Below are positions 1-8,353 of a DNA stretch of 45,616 nt, piece after piece. Made by a program: the position numbers and the translations under genes. This DNA is from Flexilinea sp. Its GTDB lineage: Bacteria; Chloroflexota; Anaerolineae; Anaerolineales; Anaerolineaceae. A model generated the notes under the pieces. The model did no database searches. It saw nothing but the letters and a program-made list of their open reading frames with translations, and was not told where the DNA came from. Where the stretch lies: positions 1-45,616 of the forward strand of contig JAPKMT010000024.1 of NCBI GenBank assembly GCA_026645735.1, given 5' to 3'. Positions within the stretch are counted from its first letter, which is position 1; the number at the start of each line of letters is the position of its first letter.

Positions 1-881
1 ACTGGTTTTTTCCGGAACTTACCAAAACTGGGAATGGAGCTTTTTAATTCCTCAAATATGACACGTAGCTCATCCTGTGCTTTTGTTAATGCTTCTTTAT
101 CTAAACCGGTATCATATCCCATTCTTTCCGCAATAACTGCAGCAACTTCAATCGGGGAGTGTGACGGGCCGCCAGCAAAGGGAGAAATACAGGTATCAAA
201 ACTGTCAATACCATATTTGATTCCTAACGCAATATTAACAAGGGAAACACCGGTTGTTGAGTGTGTATGGAGAACCAGTGGCACATTTACAACTTTTTTC
301 AGCGCTTTGAAAAGAACGACCGCATCTTTTGGGTGAAGTAATGCTGCCATATCTTTGATCGCTATCCGGTCAACACCTTCTTTCAAAAGATCTTCTGCAT
401 AGTCAATAAAATATTGCGTTGTATGGACCGGACTTGTTGTGTAGGACATTGCTGCTTCAACTTTACCGCCATATGCTTTGGTTGCCAGGATTGCCATCTG
501 CAGATTCCGTATATCATTTAAAGCATCAAAAATGCGCATGTTGGAACTGCCACTTTCGATACTCTGTCGGATAAAAGCAATCAGCAAATCATCGGGGTAT
601 GGATTGTAAGCAAAAAGATTCTGACCTCTTAGTAGGGATTGGATCTTGTCACCGCTGCCCAATTCTTTATGAAACGTTTCGAGTCTTTCCCAAGGGTCAT
701 CACGGGTGAAACGTATCGCTGAATCGAGTGTTGCTCCACCCCATAATTCGAACATATAGTAACCTGCATCTTTGATGATTGGGAGTACACGCATACATTG
801 TTCGGTTGTCATTCGGGTAGCGGCGCAGCTTTGATGCCCGTCGCGTAAAGTAAGATCATTAAAATAAACTCGTTTGGACAT
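1..881 (-). CDS. Pyruvate/oxaloacetate carboxyltransferase (PycB/OadA type), 3' end cut by window
   Basis: Reading the minus strand from the ATG at 881 gives MSKRVYFNDLTLRDGHQS, the N-terminus of the biotin-dependent carboxyltransferase subunit: oxaloacetate decarboxylase alpha or pyruvate carboxylase subunit B. These enzymes move a carboxyl group between carboxybiotin and pyruvate/oxaloacetate in a TIM barrel with a bound metal. Seen here are the DGHQS motif (about residues 14-18), ELWGGATLD, a lysine in IKDMAALL (the family's carboxylated/catalytic Lys region) and the metal site HTHSTTG. About 293 codons are present and the frame runs off at base 1, so the C-terminal part, and any fused biotinyl domain, cannot be seen. 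A GGAG lies about 11 bases upstream of the ATG. With the pyruvate phosphate dikinase at 20532-23273 it suits C3/C4 interconversion in a fermenter. Whether it is the decarboxylase or the carboxylase subunit cannot be decided here. Confidence 0.9.
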   Translation of the reverse strand, partial: MSKRVYFNDLTLRDGHQSCAATRMTTEQCMRVLPIIKDAGYYMFELWGGATLDSAIRFTRDDPWERLETFHKELGSGDKIQSLLRGQNLFAYNPYPDDLLIAFIRQSIESGSSNMRIFDALNDIRNLQMAILATKAYGGKVEAAMSYTTSPVHTTQYFIDYAEDLLKEGVDRIAIKDMAALLHPKDAVVLFKALKKVVNVPLVLHTHSTTGVSLVNIALGIKYGIDSFDTCISPFAGGPSHSPIEVAAVIAERMGYDTGLDKEALTKAQDELRVIFEELKSSIPSFGKFRKKP

Positions 882-925
882 TTCTTTCTTTCTCCGTGAC
901 TATTGGATCACGCTTATCTTATTTT

Positions 926-949
926 TTTATCTCAGAAATCTGAGATAAA
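926..949. promoter_or_regulatory. Perfect palindrome upstream of the carboxyltransferase gene, candidate operator
   Basis: Arms TTTATCTCAGA (926-936) and TCTGAGATAAA (939-949) are exact inverted repeats separated by AA. The centre is 56 bases upstream of the carboxyltransferase ATG. The T-run beside it lies on the plus-strand side, so it does not fit a terminator for any minus-strand gene; a dimeric repressor site or a leader hairpin is more likely. The rest of 882-1214 is AT-rich and I see nothing else in it. Confidence 0.4.
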
Positions 950-1214
950 TTTTTTTATGATCGGAAGAAACAGATGCAAAAATCCGAATCATACCATCGG
1001 ACTAATTTTACCACACTCAAATTTGTTTTGATGAAAAATTAAATTTAAAAGTAATTTATTAATTCTTTAATAATAAATTATATATTTATGCTCATTATCG
1101 ACTATTTTAATTTCATTCAGTTCCCAAAAAATTTTCTTTAGATAAACAATAGATCGAAATAAGGGAAGATTTACTCGTTATTGTTTGTTTTTATTCATAT
1201 ATTTAATATTTTCA

Positions 1215-1565
1215 TTATAGATCCCAATCCAACTCAAATCCTTCTTCCATCATATCTGGATTCCATGGATCAAATCGTAAATCAACGTGCGCATCCATTG
1301 ATAATGCATCCATAGCTGTTTTTCTTACTCCTTCAATTAGCATTCCCCCGTATGGACAGAACGGTGTCGTCAATATCATCGTCAGTATTATTTGATTATT
1401 ATTTGCTTCTACATTTCGAATAAGTCCCAAATCAATCACACTATATCCTAATTCCGGATCTAAAACTGATCGCAATGCATCTTTCAGAAGATTTGCTTTT
1501 TCAGGATCAATCAGTGAATAATTCCATTTTGGCGGATTCTTTTTCGTATTTTCTTCGTCCATCAT
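1215..1565 (-). CDS. MIP18/DUF59 family metal-sulfur cluster assembly protein (PaaD/SufT-like)
   Basis: A 116-aa protein with the MIP18 (DUF59) signature: DPELGYSVIDLGLIRNV around residues 36-52, then the TTPFCP cysteine loop and a G-rich segment leading into the closing helix. Family members assist Fe-S cluster maturation or transfer in the cytosol (SufT, PaaD, MIP18/Cia2). The single conserved Cys in TTPFCP is the expected functional residue. The first two codons are both ATG (1565 or 1562). It lies 37 bases downstream of the helicase-associated-domain gene on the same strand and could be co-transcribed with it. No suf genes are in view, so the client cannot be named. Confidence 0.85.
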   Translation of the reverse strand: MMDEENTKKNPPKWNYSLIDPEKANLLKDALRSVLDPELGYSVIDLGLIRNVEANNNQIILTMILTTPFCPYGGMLIEGVRKTAMDALSMDAHVDLRFDPWNPDMMEEGFELDWDL

Positions 1566-1602
1566 ATCTCTCCAGATAACTATATTAATAATTTATTTTG
1601 AT

Positions 1603-3285
1603 TTACTCATGTTTTTCTGTTAACGCTCCTAATTCTATCAACGCCCGGTAAATTATTTTTTCTCCTTTTGATTTTATGATGATTGTGTTTGCATTTAAAC
1701 GTTGTTCAATCCAGGGAGCTGTATCTTTTGATCTGAGCAGCACATTGATCCAATTAGGATTATTGACTGTCAATACTAGCGCATGAAACATTGTCGCTTG
1801 AGTATCCACTTTATCCCATCGATCAATGGCATTCAATAATTTTATTGGAACAGCTTTTCCGATACTACGTTTCAATAATCCTATGAACGAACTTATTAAT
1901 AGTCCATTTTCTTTAGCCTGTCGCAATGATTCGGGTGTCACACAAAAAATACTTCGAGATTTTTCTAATTTTGTCCATTCACAAAATCTGGATATTTGGT
2001 ATCTTAGTATCCTTGGCGTATTATTGGATAGAATTATTTTTCCATCTATCGAAATTTTTGGAATATCTTTTTCAGTATTCCTAATTTTTAAAATTTTCTC
2101 AAAGTCAATATTTTTTTGCATTGCGTCAAGAAAATATCGGCCGATTTTCGTAATTCGAAATGCGCTGATTTTTTGACTCAAGGTATCTTCTGATTTTTCC
2201 TGGAAGGCAATGTCAACCATGCCAAACAAAAATAATGGAAAATGAAGCAAGTATTGTAAATATGCACCCTCAATATTTACCCATTCATTGAATTTGCTGT
2301 TTGTAGTATTTCGAATTAACCAAGGCGAATTTTCACCATCTGGTCGAAGGAAAGCTGGATTCATTTTCCGAATAGAGGCAGAAAAACCATCAAAACTGCA
2401 CCAATCATTTGACTTGATTCTTTGAATTTGTTCTAAAATTGATTTCCGAATTTCGACAGGTGAATATTTTAAGAGGTCATCGACATACAATTCAGCAATA
2501 TTCTTCAAATCATCGATTTTCGTAGAGTTAACCCAACATAACAACATTTGAAAAAGCGCAGCAAAGCGATTTTTTTGAAGGAAATCCTGTGCATTCTCAG
2601 GATGTACAATTCCTGCATGCTGGAAAATCACCATTTCTTCAAATAATTTATAAATAAAGCTCGTTTTCTCATTTCCAAATATTGGCTGTAAATTTTGGAT
2701 GGGTTTTCCTGTCCGTACCGAGGCTATGATTAAGCATCCCAAATCTAAAATCGAATCGTCACCCATTTGAATCGACACAACTTCTTTTGGAGCTGCCGGG
2801 CGAACAATCAGTTCATCCATAAAGAAGCTTTTTTTCTCCAATGCATAATAATTTGATATTTTTTTGAAAATTTCATCTGGGATGTATACGAATTCTTTTA
2901 TTTCAGCCTGGTTATTTAATCCCTGCATGTTCATCTGAATCACTCCATGATACCAGAGCCATTCTGTGACCGTATTCGGAGACAACCAGGGCTTTTCCCG
3001 CAAACTACGTTGTTCGCCCATAATTCTGATTTCACCAAATTTTTCGAAAAAGATATTCGATAAGACTGACCCATTCTGCTGCATCAGATAGGATAAAACC
3101 GGTTTTGTTTCAAAAGGCGCTCCAGCCAATTTTTCGATTAAATTGTTTCCGGAAATGATCGTATGAATGATCATTTCAGCTATTTCTTTTTTCTCAAATC
3201 CAATAACATCGAGTTGCCATAGTTTTCCGACAATCTGCAGATAATGATCATCTTTCTGTAAAAAACTTTTCATTAAGGATGGCAT
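1603..3285 (-). CDS. Probable helicase-associated (XPB/Ssl2-like, Helicase_C_3) domain protein without helicase motor
   Basis: A 560-aa soluble protein with no P-loop, no DEAD/DEAH box and no signal peptide. The C-terminal ~110 residues (TPESLRQAKENGLLISSFIGLLKR ... VLLRSKDTAPW ... ELGALTE, with Trp and Leu at regular spacing) resemble the XPB/Ssl2-like helicase-associated domain that actinobacteria and Chloroflexota carry in proteins lacking the ATPase core. The N-terminal part, rich in Trp, Leu and Ile, looks like repeated winged-helix material. The gene begins 18 bases after the end of the glycosyltransferase gene upstream on the same strand. The assignment rests on a weak pattern match. 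A nucleic-acid-binding role is inference; no reaction can be named. Confidence 0.5.
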   Translation of the reverse strand: MPSLMKSFLQKDDHYLQIVGKLWQLDVIGFEKKEIAEMIIHTIISGNNLIEKLAGAPFETKPVLSYLMQQNGSVLSNIFFEKFGEIRIMGEQRSLREKPWLSPNTVTEWLWYHGVIQMNMQGLNNQAEIKEFVYIPDEIFKKISNYYALEKKSFFMDELIVRPAAPKEVVSIQMGDDSILDLGCLIIASVRTGKPIQNLQPIFGNEKTSFIYKLFEEMVIFQHAGIVHPENAQDFLQKNRFAALFQMLLCWVNSTKIDDLKNIAELYVDDLLKYSPVEIRKSILEQIQRIKSNDWCSFDGFSASIRKMNPAFLRPDGENSPWLIRNTTNSKFNEWVNIEGAYLQYLLHFPLFLFGMVDIAFQEKSEDTLSQKISAFRITKIGRYFLDAMQKNIDFEKILKIRNTEKDIPKISIDGKIILSNNTPRILRYQISRFCEWTKLEKSRSIFCVTPESLRQAKENGLLISSFIGLLKRSIGKAVPIKLLNAIDRWDKVDTQATMFHALVLTVNNPNWINVLLRSKDTAPWIEQRLNANTIIIKSKGEKIIYRALIELGALTEKHE

Positions 3286-3303
3286 AGAATTATCCCGATA
3301 AGT

Positions 3304-5193
3304 TTATTTTTTCCGTAAAAATGATGATTCCCAAATAACTGTTTGATCTTCAGTTTTCCCAATGATGATCCAGGCATCAAAATAATCTTTTTTTTGTTCG
3401 CCGATTACGACAACATCCATTGGATCCTGGATGAATTGATTCAATGATGATTTATACACAGGCAAAGAAATTGTGTTGATTCGTTGGTTAATTAACATCC
3501 AAACGATTCTTCCAAAACCGGTTGGTCGCTTGACAGAAGAACTTGCGCCGGAATCTCCTTCGTTTGCCGGATAATACCGAGGATATACAGCCCGCCCTTC
3601 AACAATTTCCAGCTTTCTTTCCTCGAACAATTCAGTAATTGTCAGACTTGGATAATTTTCAAGAATAAACGAAAGACCTTCCGTTTTGAGTTTGTATTGT
3701 TGTATTTCCATAGGACCGGCAGTATATCGATAGGGAATGAATTTATCCAAAACTGGCAGAATAAATCCAATCACTAGTAAAAAAAACATGGTGATCAGCA
3801 TTTTATTCGTCGATAAATGTCCAGAAATATTCAAAACGGTCAACTTTTTAATAGGTTTCAGCCAATTCCAAATATTTTGAAAATAAAGTCCCAACAGCAA
3901 ACAAATAATTCCAATAATTCCTATTGAAAAATAGAAATACCCGATCCAATCCACTGGCAACAAAAAGCGAAATCCGGAATTCATTGCAAAAGATGTTCCA
4001 AGATTGTAAAAAATGTGAATTCCCAATGGCAGCAAACCAGTCCATCCTGTTTTTGTTGCAGCAAATCCAATACCCAAACAGATTATCAGACAATAGGTGG
4101 CCACGAGAATACCCTTCTCTGTAAGCGGGCCTTTTGAACTCTCTCGATACCAGAAGAGAGATGGATCATGAAACCACATATTAATATTTTCAGCATCAAC
4201 TTCTCGTACGGGCATGATCAGTAAGGTCGAAATTTCATTATTTGCAAAATGAGAAATTATTGAGGAAAAGATAGGTTTGGGATTTTTCATGATCATTGCT
4301 AATAAAGAAGGCTTTTCAGAAATATCTTCGGATATTGTTGAAGATTCTGAATTTTGGTTTATGGATCCTTCATACAACTTGTAAAGATAATTCATCTCAG
4401 ATGTGTTGTTGTTTACAGAAGTATTCGGAAAAATTTGATTATGAATATTCCAGGGTAGAAGAATCGTGAATGCTCCAATCAAGAAAAATACAGTTCCTTT
4501 GAAAAAATTTTTTCCGGATTGTTTAAAGACTTTTTTTTGAATCCAACTGAAGAGAATAATTGCAGGCATCAGGATTATTGATTGCGTTCTGACTAGAGTG
4601 ATGACACCGCAGCAACCACCTGCAATCAACGGGATAATTTGTTTTTGGCCATCCCCCTGAAACCATTTGATGACAGCATAGATTGTTATACAGATCATTA
4701 ATGCTGTCGGTAAATCGGACATAAGCAATCTGGAATTGGATACTTGTACAAGCGGAGTAATACTGATTGATTCTTTCTCCCTCCAGATACACCATGCAGC
4801 AGCAAGCAGACCACTGAGAGGGTGGTGTATGTTCTTCCCAATCAGATAAATCATCATAGGGAAGATTGCCAGAATCATAATCTGCAAGTTCGTAAGGAAC
4901 AAATAATCATTTTTTGCAATACAATGAAGTAATGTGAGTAATGCGACATATAATGGCCGAACAACAGTCATTCCATTATGAAAGCCATTACCGATGAGAA
5001 TACTTTGTGCCAGTAAATCATAGTTTTCAGCATCGGAAGAAGGGTAAAAATTATAATTGGGAGGTCGAAGTGCTGGTAGAAAGTAACTTCTGCCTTCAAA
5101 AGGCGTTCGAATCCAAATTATAGCCGTAGCAATCCAGATAATCAATGGAATTAAGATATGGATTTTTTTTTGGAAATTAATCGGAAGCAGCAA
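3304..5193 (-). CDS. Membrane glycosyltransferase, PMT/ArnT-like (GT39-type) catalytic part; probably the 3' portion of a split gene
   Basis: A 629-aa protein with about eleven hydrophobic helices. The first external loop carries SSDAENYDLLAQSIL, the acidic site expected in dolichyl-phosphate-mannose-type (GT39/GT-C) transferases, followed by RPLYVALLTLLH and LMSDLPTALM. Such enzymes move a sugar from a lipid carrier onto protein or lipid on the outer face of the membrane. The soluble C-terminal ~100 residues are of unknown role. The only available start is a TTG at 5193 with no clear ribosome-binding site, inside the last codons of the membrane gene upstream, in the +1 frame relative to it. 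Upstream, this frame is closed by a TAG near 5229. I recall related Anaerolineae proteins as one chain spanning both frames, so a frameshift in the genome or assembly is plausible. Translational coupling is the alternative. Confidence 0.65.
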   Translation of the reverse strand: MLLPINFQKKIHILIPLIIWIATAIIWIRTPFEGRSYFLPALRPPNYNFYPSSDAENYDLLAQSILIGNGFHNGMTVVRPLYVALLTLLHCIAKNDYLFLTNLQIMILAIFPMMIYLIGKNIHHPLSGLLAAAWCIWREKESISITPLVQVSNSRLLMSDLPTALMICITIYAVIKWFQGDGQKQIIPLIAGGCCGVITLVRTQSIILMPAIILFSWIQKKVFKQSGKNFFKGTVFFLIGAFTILLPWNIHNQIFPNTSVNNNTSEMNYLYKLYEGSINQNSESSTISEDISEKPSLLAMIMKNPKPIFSSIISHFANNEISTLLIMPVREVDAENINMWFHDPSLFWYRESSKGPLTEKGILVATYCLIICLGIGFAATKTGWTGLLPLGIHIFYNLGTSFAMNSGFRFLLPVDWIGYFYFSIGIIGIICLLLGLYFQNIWNWLKPIKKLTVLNISGHLSTNKMLITMFFLLVIGFILPVLDKFIPYRYTAGPMEIQQYKLKTEGLSFILENYPSLTITELFEERKLEIVEGRAVYPRYYPANEGDSGASSSVKRPTGFGRIVWMLINQRINTISLPVYKSSLNQFIQDPMDVVVIGEQKKDYFDAWIIIGKTEDQTVIWESSFLRKK

Positions 5194-5830
5194 ATATTGA
5201 CAATAAAATGGGCAATATAATTTGCCCTTCTAAGAGAGAGACTCCTTGACGATAGAAAGTGCCGGAAATAATCTCTAAGCCAAATCCGGTCTTCAAAACA
5301 AACCAGATAAAAATGATAGTGCATACAAAAAAAAATAAGCTGATAGTAATAACTCTCTTGGTCAGAACGAAGAGTTGTATATTTCCTATTTTGATATTCC
5401 ACCAAAAGAGGAAAATAATCATTTGTCCTGAATAAACAACCATCCATAGCAACACTGGAAGTAATCTTTCAAAAACCGATCGAACCGATGCAATTTTTCC
5501 TATCGGAGATTGGATAACAATAAAAGCAGGTAATACAAAAAAAAGGGTGAGGAGCGAAATCCAAAAAGTAACCTGAAATATCTTTTTATCAAATTCCGAT
5601 GTAATGTCCAATTTCTTCCTCAATAAGAAATAGACAAATAAAAAGCAAAGAATGGAAACTATCAAAACAAAAATAAAAAGGAAAAATCGATAGATAGATA
5701 ATCCAAAGATACTGCTTGTATTGCTTTCAGAAGGCAACAAATAAATGGAAAAACTAAAATAAATTCCCTCAACTCCAGTTAAAAACCAGAACAGTATCCA
5801 TTTATTTTTTAATTGATTATGTTTTAACAT
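5177..5830 (-). CDS. Polytopic membrane protein, probably the N-terminal part of the adjoining glycosyltransferase
   Basis: A 217-aa protein of six or seven hydrophobic helices with short polar loops and no catalytic motif. It begins with ATG at 5830 (MLKHNQLKNKWILFWF) and stops at 5177, 17 bases past the putative TTG of the next gene. Its last residues, GVSLLEGQIILPILLSIFAASD, look like the helix leading into the IPLIIWIATAIIW helix with which the next frame opens, so the two may once have formed one ~850-residue protein. An A-run (9 bases near 5162-5170 on the complement) lies beyond this gene's stop, so it cannot itself explain a programmed shift. If the gene is intact, its role is unknown. 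Confidence 0.6.
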   Translation of the reverse strand: MLKHNQLKNKWILFWFLTGVEGIYFSFSIYLLPSESNTSSIFGLSIYRFFLFIFVLIVSILCFLFVYFLLRKKLDITSEFDKKIFQVTFWISLLTLFFVLPAFIVIQSPIGKIASVRSVFERLLPVLLWMVVYSGQMIIFLFWWNIKIGNIQLFVLTKRVITISLFFFVCTIIFIWFVLKTGFGLEIISGTFYRQGVSLLEGQIILPILLSIFAASD

Positions 5831-6185
5831 AAATGATTGCTTTCAAAAAATGGGTCGAAATAGTATTAATTCCAAGCATATAAATTGTACTTTATATATC
5901 AAATAGAAAATTTAAAATTCTTTATTGAGAGCTAAAGAAATTTCTGAGTTCTAAATCGAAAAAGAAGAATCGTAAACGGATATCCAATGGATCTTTAGGG
6001 GCAATTACGTTTCTAAAGATCGAGAAAAACAAATATTGTTATGTTCTTGGAACTTCCACATTATTTCGAGTCTCTGGCGATTATCGCACGTTACATCGTA
6101 AAAAGAGAATCGGTATTCATTTGCGTTTTTGATCTGTTCTTTTCATCTTTGTTTATGCTATAATTTTTTTGACTCAGGAAACAGA
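5831..6185. other. Divergent intergenic region ahead of the parAB cluster
   Basis: About 355 bases between the membrane gene (minus) and the zinc-ribbon gene (plus). Apart from the extended -10 promoter listed separately, I see no RNA gene, no parS-like palindrome and no copy of the dispersed palindromic element found in the other divergent gaps. The first half is strongly AT-rich; 6000-6120 is more mixed but shows no convincing stem. Confidence 0.5.
6156..6164 (+). promoter_or_regulatory. Extended -10 promoter for the zinc-ribbon/parAB operon
   Basis: TGCTATAAT is a perfect TATAAT (6159-6164) with the extended TGN element. The -35 region (about 6136-6141) is poor, as is usual with an extended -10. 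It lies 22 bases upstream of the ATG at 6186, with AGGAA between. Confidence 0.55.
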
Positions 6186-6680
6186 ATGAATATTGATCCG
6201 CAAATTCTTAATAACATAATCTTGGTTCTGACCTCATTAGGAGTGGCGTTCATCGCCGCTTTATGGATGAGTGCCATCTTCTGGGTCATCAGAGATATTC
6301 GATCTCGTTCACGCGATCCGTTTGTAGGATTACTATCCTTTTTATTGGTTATCATGTTGCCAATTTTTGGCATAATTATTTATTGGATCATTCGTCCGAA
6401 CAAGACAATTGAACAAAAATATCAAAACGCTTTGGAAGAAGAAGCGTTATTAAAAGAATTGGAAAAGAAACAAAATTGTCCCGGATGTGGTCGCACAATT
6501 GAAGATGACTGGATTTTATGTCCGGCATGTCACACAAGAATTAAAAAAATCTGCATTACATGCGGGAAAATTCTTGAACTTCAATGGAATTTATGCCCGT
6601 TTTGTGGAAATCCACAGCAAAAAGTTTACAAAACGGATAAAGCCCAGGTAAATTCATATCAACTTGATAAAAAGGATTGA
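6186..6680 (+). CDS. Membrane protein with two transmembrane helices and double zinc ribbon
   Basis: A 164-aa protein: two hydrophobic helices (about residues 10-32 and 46-70), a charged helix (TIEQKYQNALEEEALLKELEKK), then two cysteine-rich ribbons, CPGCG...CPACH and CITCG...CPFCG. This is the double zinc ribbon (DZANK) pattern, facing the cytoplasm if the helices form a hairpin. I chose ATG 6186 because it follows CAGGAAACAG and a TATAAT box; the frame is open back to 6129 but that stretch includes the promoter. It is the first gene of the run leading into parA and parB, 7 bases before the parA GTG. A zinc-bound scaffold or sensor is all that can be inferred. Confidence 0.75.
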   Translation: MNIDPQILNNIILVLTSLGVAFIAALWMSAIFWVIRDIRSRSRDPFVGLLSFLLVIMLPIFGIIIYWIIRPNKTIEQKYQNALEEEALLKELEKKQNCPGCGRTIEDDWILCPACHTRIKKICITCGKILELQWNLCPFCGNPQQKVYKTDKAQVNSYQLDKKD

Positions 6681-6687
6681 ATCCTCT

Positions 6688-7464
6688 GTGAAAATATACA
6701 CAATGATTAATCAAAAAGGCGGTGTGGGAAAGACCACAACCGCTATCAATTTAGGTGCCTCGCTGGCCGCGCAAGGGCAAAAAGTCCTTGTTATCGATAT
6801 GGATCCTCAAGCTAATGCCACATCATCAATCGGTTTAGACAAAAATGAGATTAAAAAAGGTACTTACGAGGTTCTTATTGGATCGGCGCCAATTAGTCCG
6901 CAAATCATTCGAAATAAAGAATTTCAATTGTCAATTTTGCCGTCTTCTCCTGCGTTATCTGGAGCAGAAATTGAGTTAATAGATTTTGAGCATCGTGAGA
7001 GCTTATTAAAAAACGCAATTGATCATATTGCATCTCTTTATGATTACATCCTGATAGATTGTCCGCCGTCATTGAGTATTTTGACCATAAATGCATTAGT
7101 AGCAGCCAAAGATGGTGTAATAATTCCTGTTCAGTGTGAATACCTTGCTCTGGAGGGTTTAGGACAATTGACATCAACGATCAATCAGGTTAAAAAATCA
7201 TTCCCTTCGGTCAATGTCCGGGGAGTTGTTCTGACGATGTTTGATGGAAGAACACGTTTGGCAATCGATGTTGTTAATGAGGTGCGTAAGTTTTTTCCTG
7301 ATAAAGTTTTTCAAAGCATCATTCCAAGAAGTATCCGTTTAGCTGAAGCTCCTTCCTATGGACAACCAATTAATTTTTATTCAAAAGACAGTAATGCCTG
7401 CAAAGCGTATAATGCATTAGCGAAAGAAATTTTAGTACAAGATGGAATCCAAGTTTTGAATTAA
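6688..7464 (+). CDS. parA: Chromosome partitioning ATPase ParA (Soj)
   Basis: A 258-aa P-loop ATPase with the deviant Walker A motif KGGVGKTT (residues 10-17), the switch VLVIDMDPQANAT and Walker B YILIDCPPSLS, followed by PVQCEYLALEGL, all diagnostic of chromosomal ParA/Soj. It binds DNA non-specifically as an ATP dimer and is displaced by ParB during origin segregation. The frame is open to a TTG at 6664 that overlaps the zinc-ribbon gene, but that site has no ribosome-binding site. GTG 6688 has AAAGGA about 11 bases upstream and gives the usual N-terminus (KIYTMINQKGG). parB follows after 22 bases, so the pair is an operon. Confidence 0.95.
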   Translation: MKIYTMINQKGGVGKTTTAINLGASLAAQGQKVLVIDMDPQANATSSIGLDKNEIKKGTYEVLIGSAPISPQIIRNKEFQLSILPSSPALSGAEIELIDFEHRESLLKNAIDHIASLYDYILIDCPPSLSILTINALVAAKDGVIIPVQCEYLALEGLGQLTSTINQVKKSFPSVNVRGVVLTMFDGRTRLAIDVVNEVRKFFPDKVFQSIIPRSIRLAEAPSYGQPINFYSKDSNACKAYNALAKEILVQDGIQVLN

Positions 7465-7486
7465 GGAGACAGGGGAGGATTATTCG

Positions 7487-8344
7487 ATGAATGCACAAAG
7501 AAGAGGTGGGTTAGGCCGCGGATTAGGGGCTCTGTTACCATCATCTGAATCATCAGAATCGAAGGAAGCCGCCAACATGGTTCCAGTAAGTGCTATTTTG
7601 TCAAATCCTCACCAACCTCGCACTGATTTTAAAAATGAAGAATTAGAAGAGCTTGCTGACTCCATTCGAGAACATGGAATAATTCAACCGTTGATTGTAA
7701 CGCAAGTCGATGAAAACCGTTATACCCTAATTGCCGGAGAGAGAAGGCTTAAAGCGGCGCAAATCGCCGGGCTATCCATGGTTCCAGTAATAATCAGGCA
7801 GGCAACCGATCGTGAGATGCTGGAACTTGCGCTGATTGAGAACGTCCAAAGGGAGGATCTGTCTCCCCTCGAAACTGCAGAAGCTTACAAGAATCTTGAG
7901 GAAAATTTTGAATTAACCCACGAAGAAATTTCGCGCAGAGTCGGAAAAAATCGCGTTTCAATAACAAATACATTACGTTTGTTAAAGTTACCGGAATGTG
8001 TTCGAAGTGCTTTGGCTAATCGTTCGATTACTGAAGGCCATGCTCGTACTTTATTGGCTTTACCGAGTGAACAGGCACAATTTTCAGTTCTTCAAATGAT
8101 CATTAAACAAAATCTCAATGTACGTCAAACAGAGGAAATAGTTCGAAAACTTTCCGGAGAAAAAACAAACGAAATAAAAAATAAAAAACCGATTATGGCG
8201 GAATTAAAAGAAATTGAAGAACAATTAATGCAATTGATGGGAACAAAAGTCACTCTTCACCCCGGCAAAAAAGGTGGTTCAATTACCATTTATTACTATT
8301 CCAATGATGACTTGGAAGATCTGGTTTCCCGATTTTCAAGATAG
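7487..8344 (+). CDS. parB: Chromosome partitioning protein ParB (Spo0J), CTP-dependent DNA clamp
   Basis: A 285-aa protein with the N-terminal ParA-interacting stretch RRGGLGRGLGALLP, then NPHQPRTDF, the nucleotide-binding box region (LIAGERRLKAA with ENVQREDL, about residues 80-125) and the HTH ISRRVGKNRVSITNTLRLLKLP that reads parS, then a C-terminal dimerisation domain. ParB loads at parS, closes on CTP and slides to form the segregation complex. ATG 7487 follows GGGGAGG. The last codons belong to a 13-bp tandem duplication (GATTTTCAAGAT at 8331 and 8344) that spans this stop and the next gene's start. No parS site (TGTTTCACGTGAAACA-like) is visible in the window. Confidence 0.95.
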   Translation: MNAQRRGGLGRGLGALLPSSESSESKEAANMVPVSAILSNPHQPRTDFKNEELEELADSIREHGIIQPLIVTQVDENRYTLIAGERRLKAAQIAGLSMVPVIIRQATDREMLELALIENVQREDLSPLETAEAYKNLEENFELTHEEISRRVGKNRVSITNTLRLLKLPECVRSALANRSITEGHARTLLALPSEQAQFSVLQMIIKQNLNVRQTEEIVRKLSGEKTNEIKNKKPIMAELKEIEEQLMQLMGTKVTLHPGKKGGSITIYYYSNDDLEDLVSRFSR

Positions 8345-8353
8345 ATTTTCAAG

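Noticed and set aside
34..336. 100-aa open frame on the plus strand at the window start
   Set aside because: It is antisense to the carboxyltransferase, whose conserved motifs (HTHSTTG and others) are read from the other strand.
6664..6687. TTG 6664 as the parA start
   Set aside because: It overlaps the upstream gene and lacks a ribosome-binding site; GTG 6688 gives the normal ParA N-terminus.
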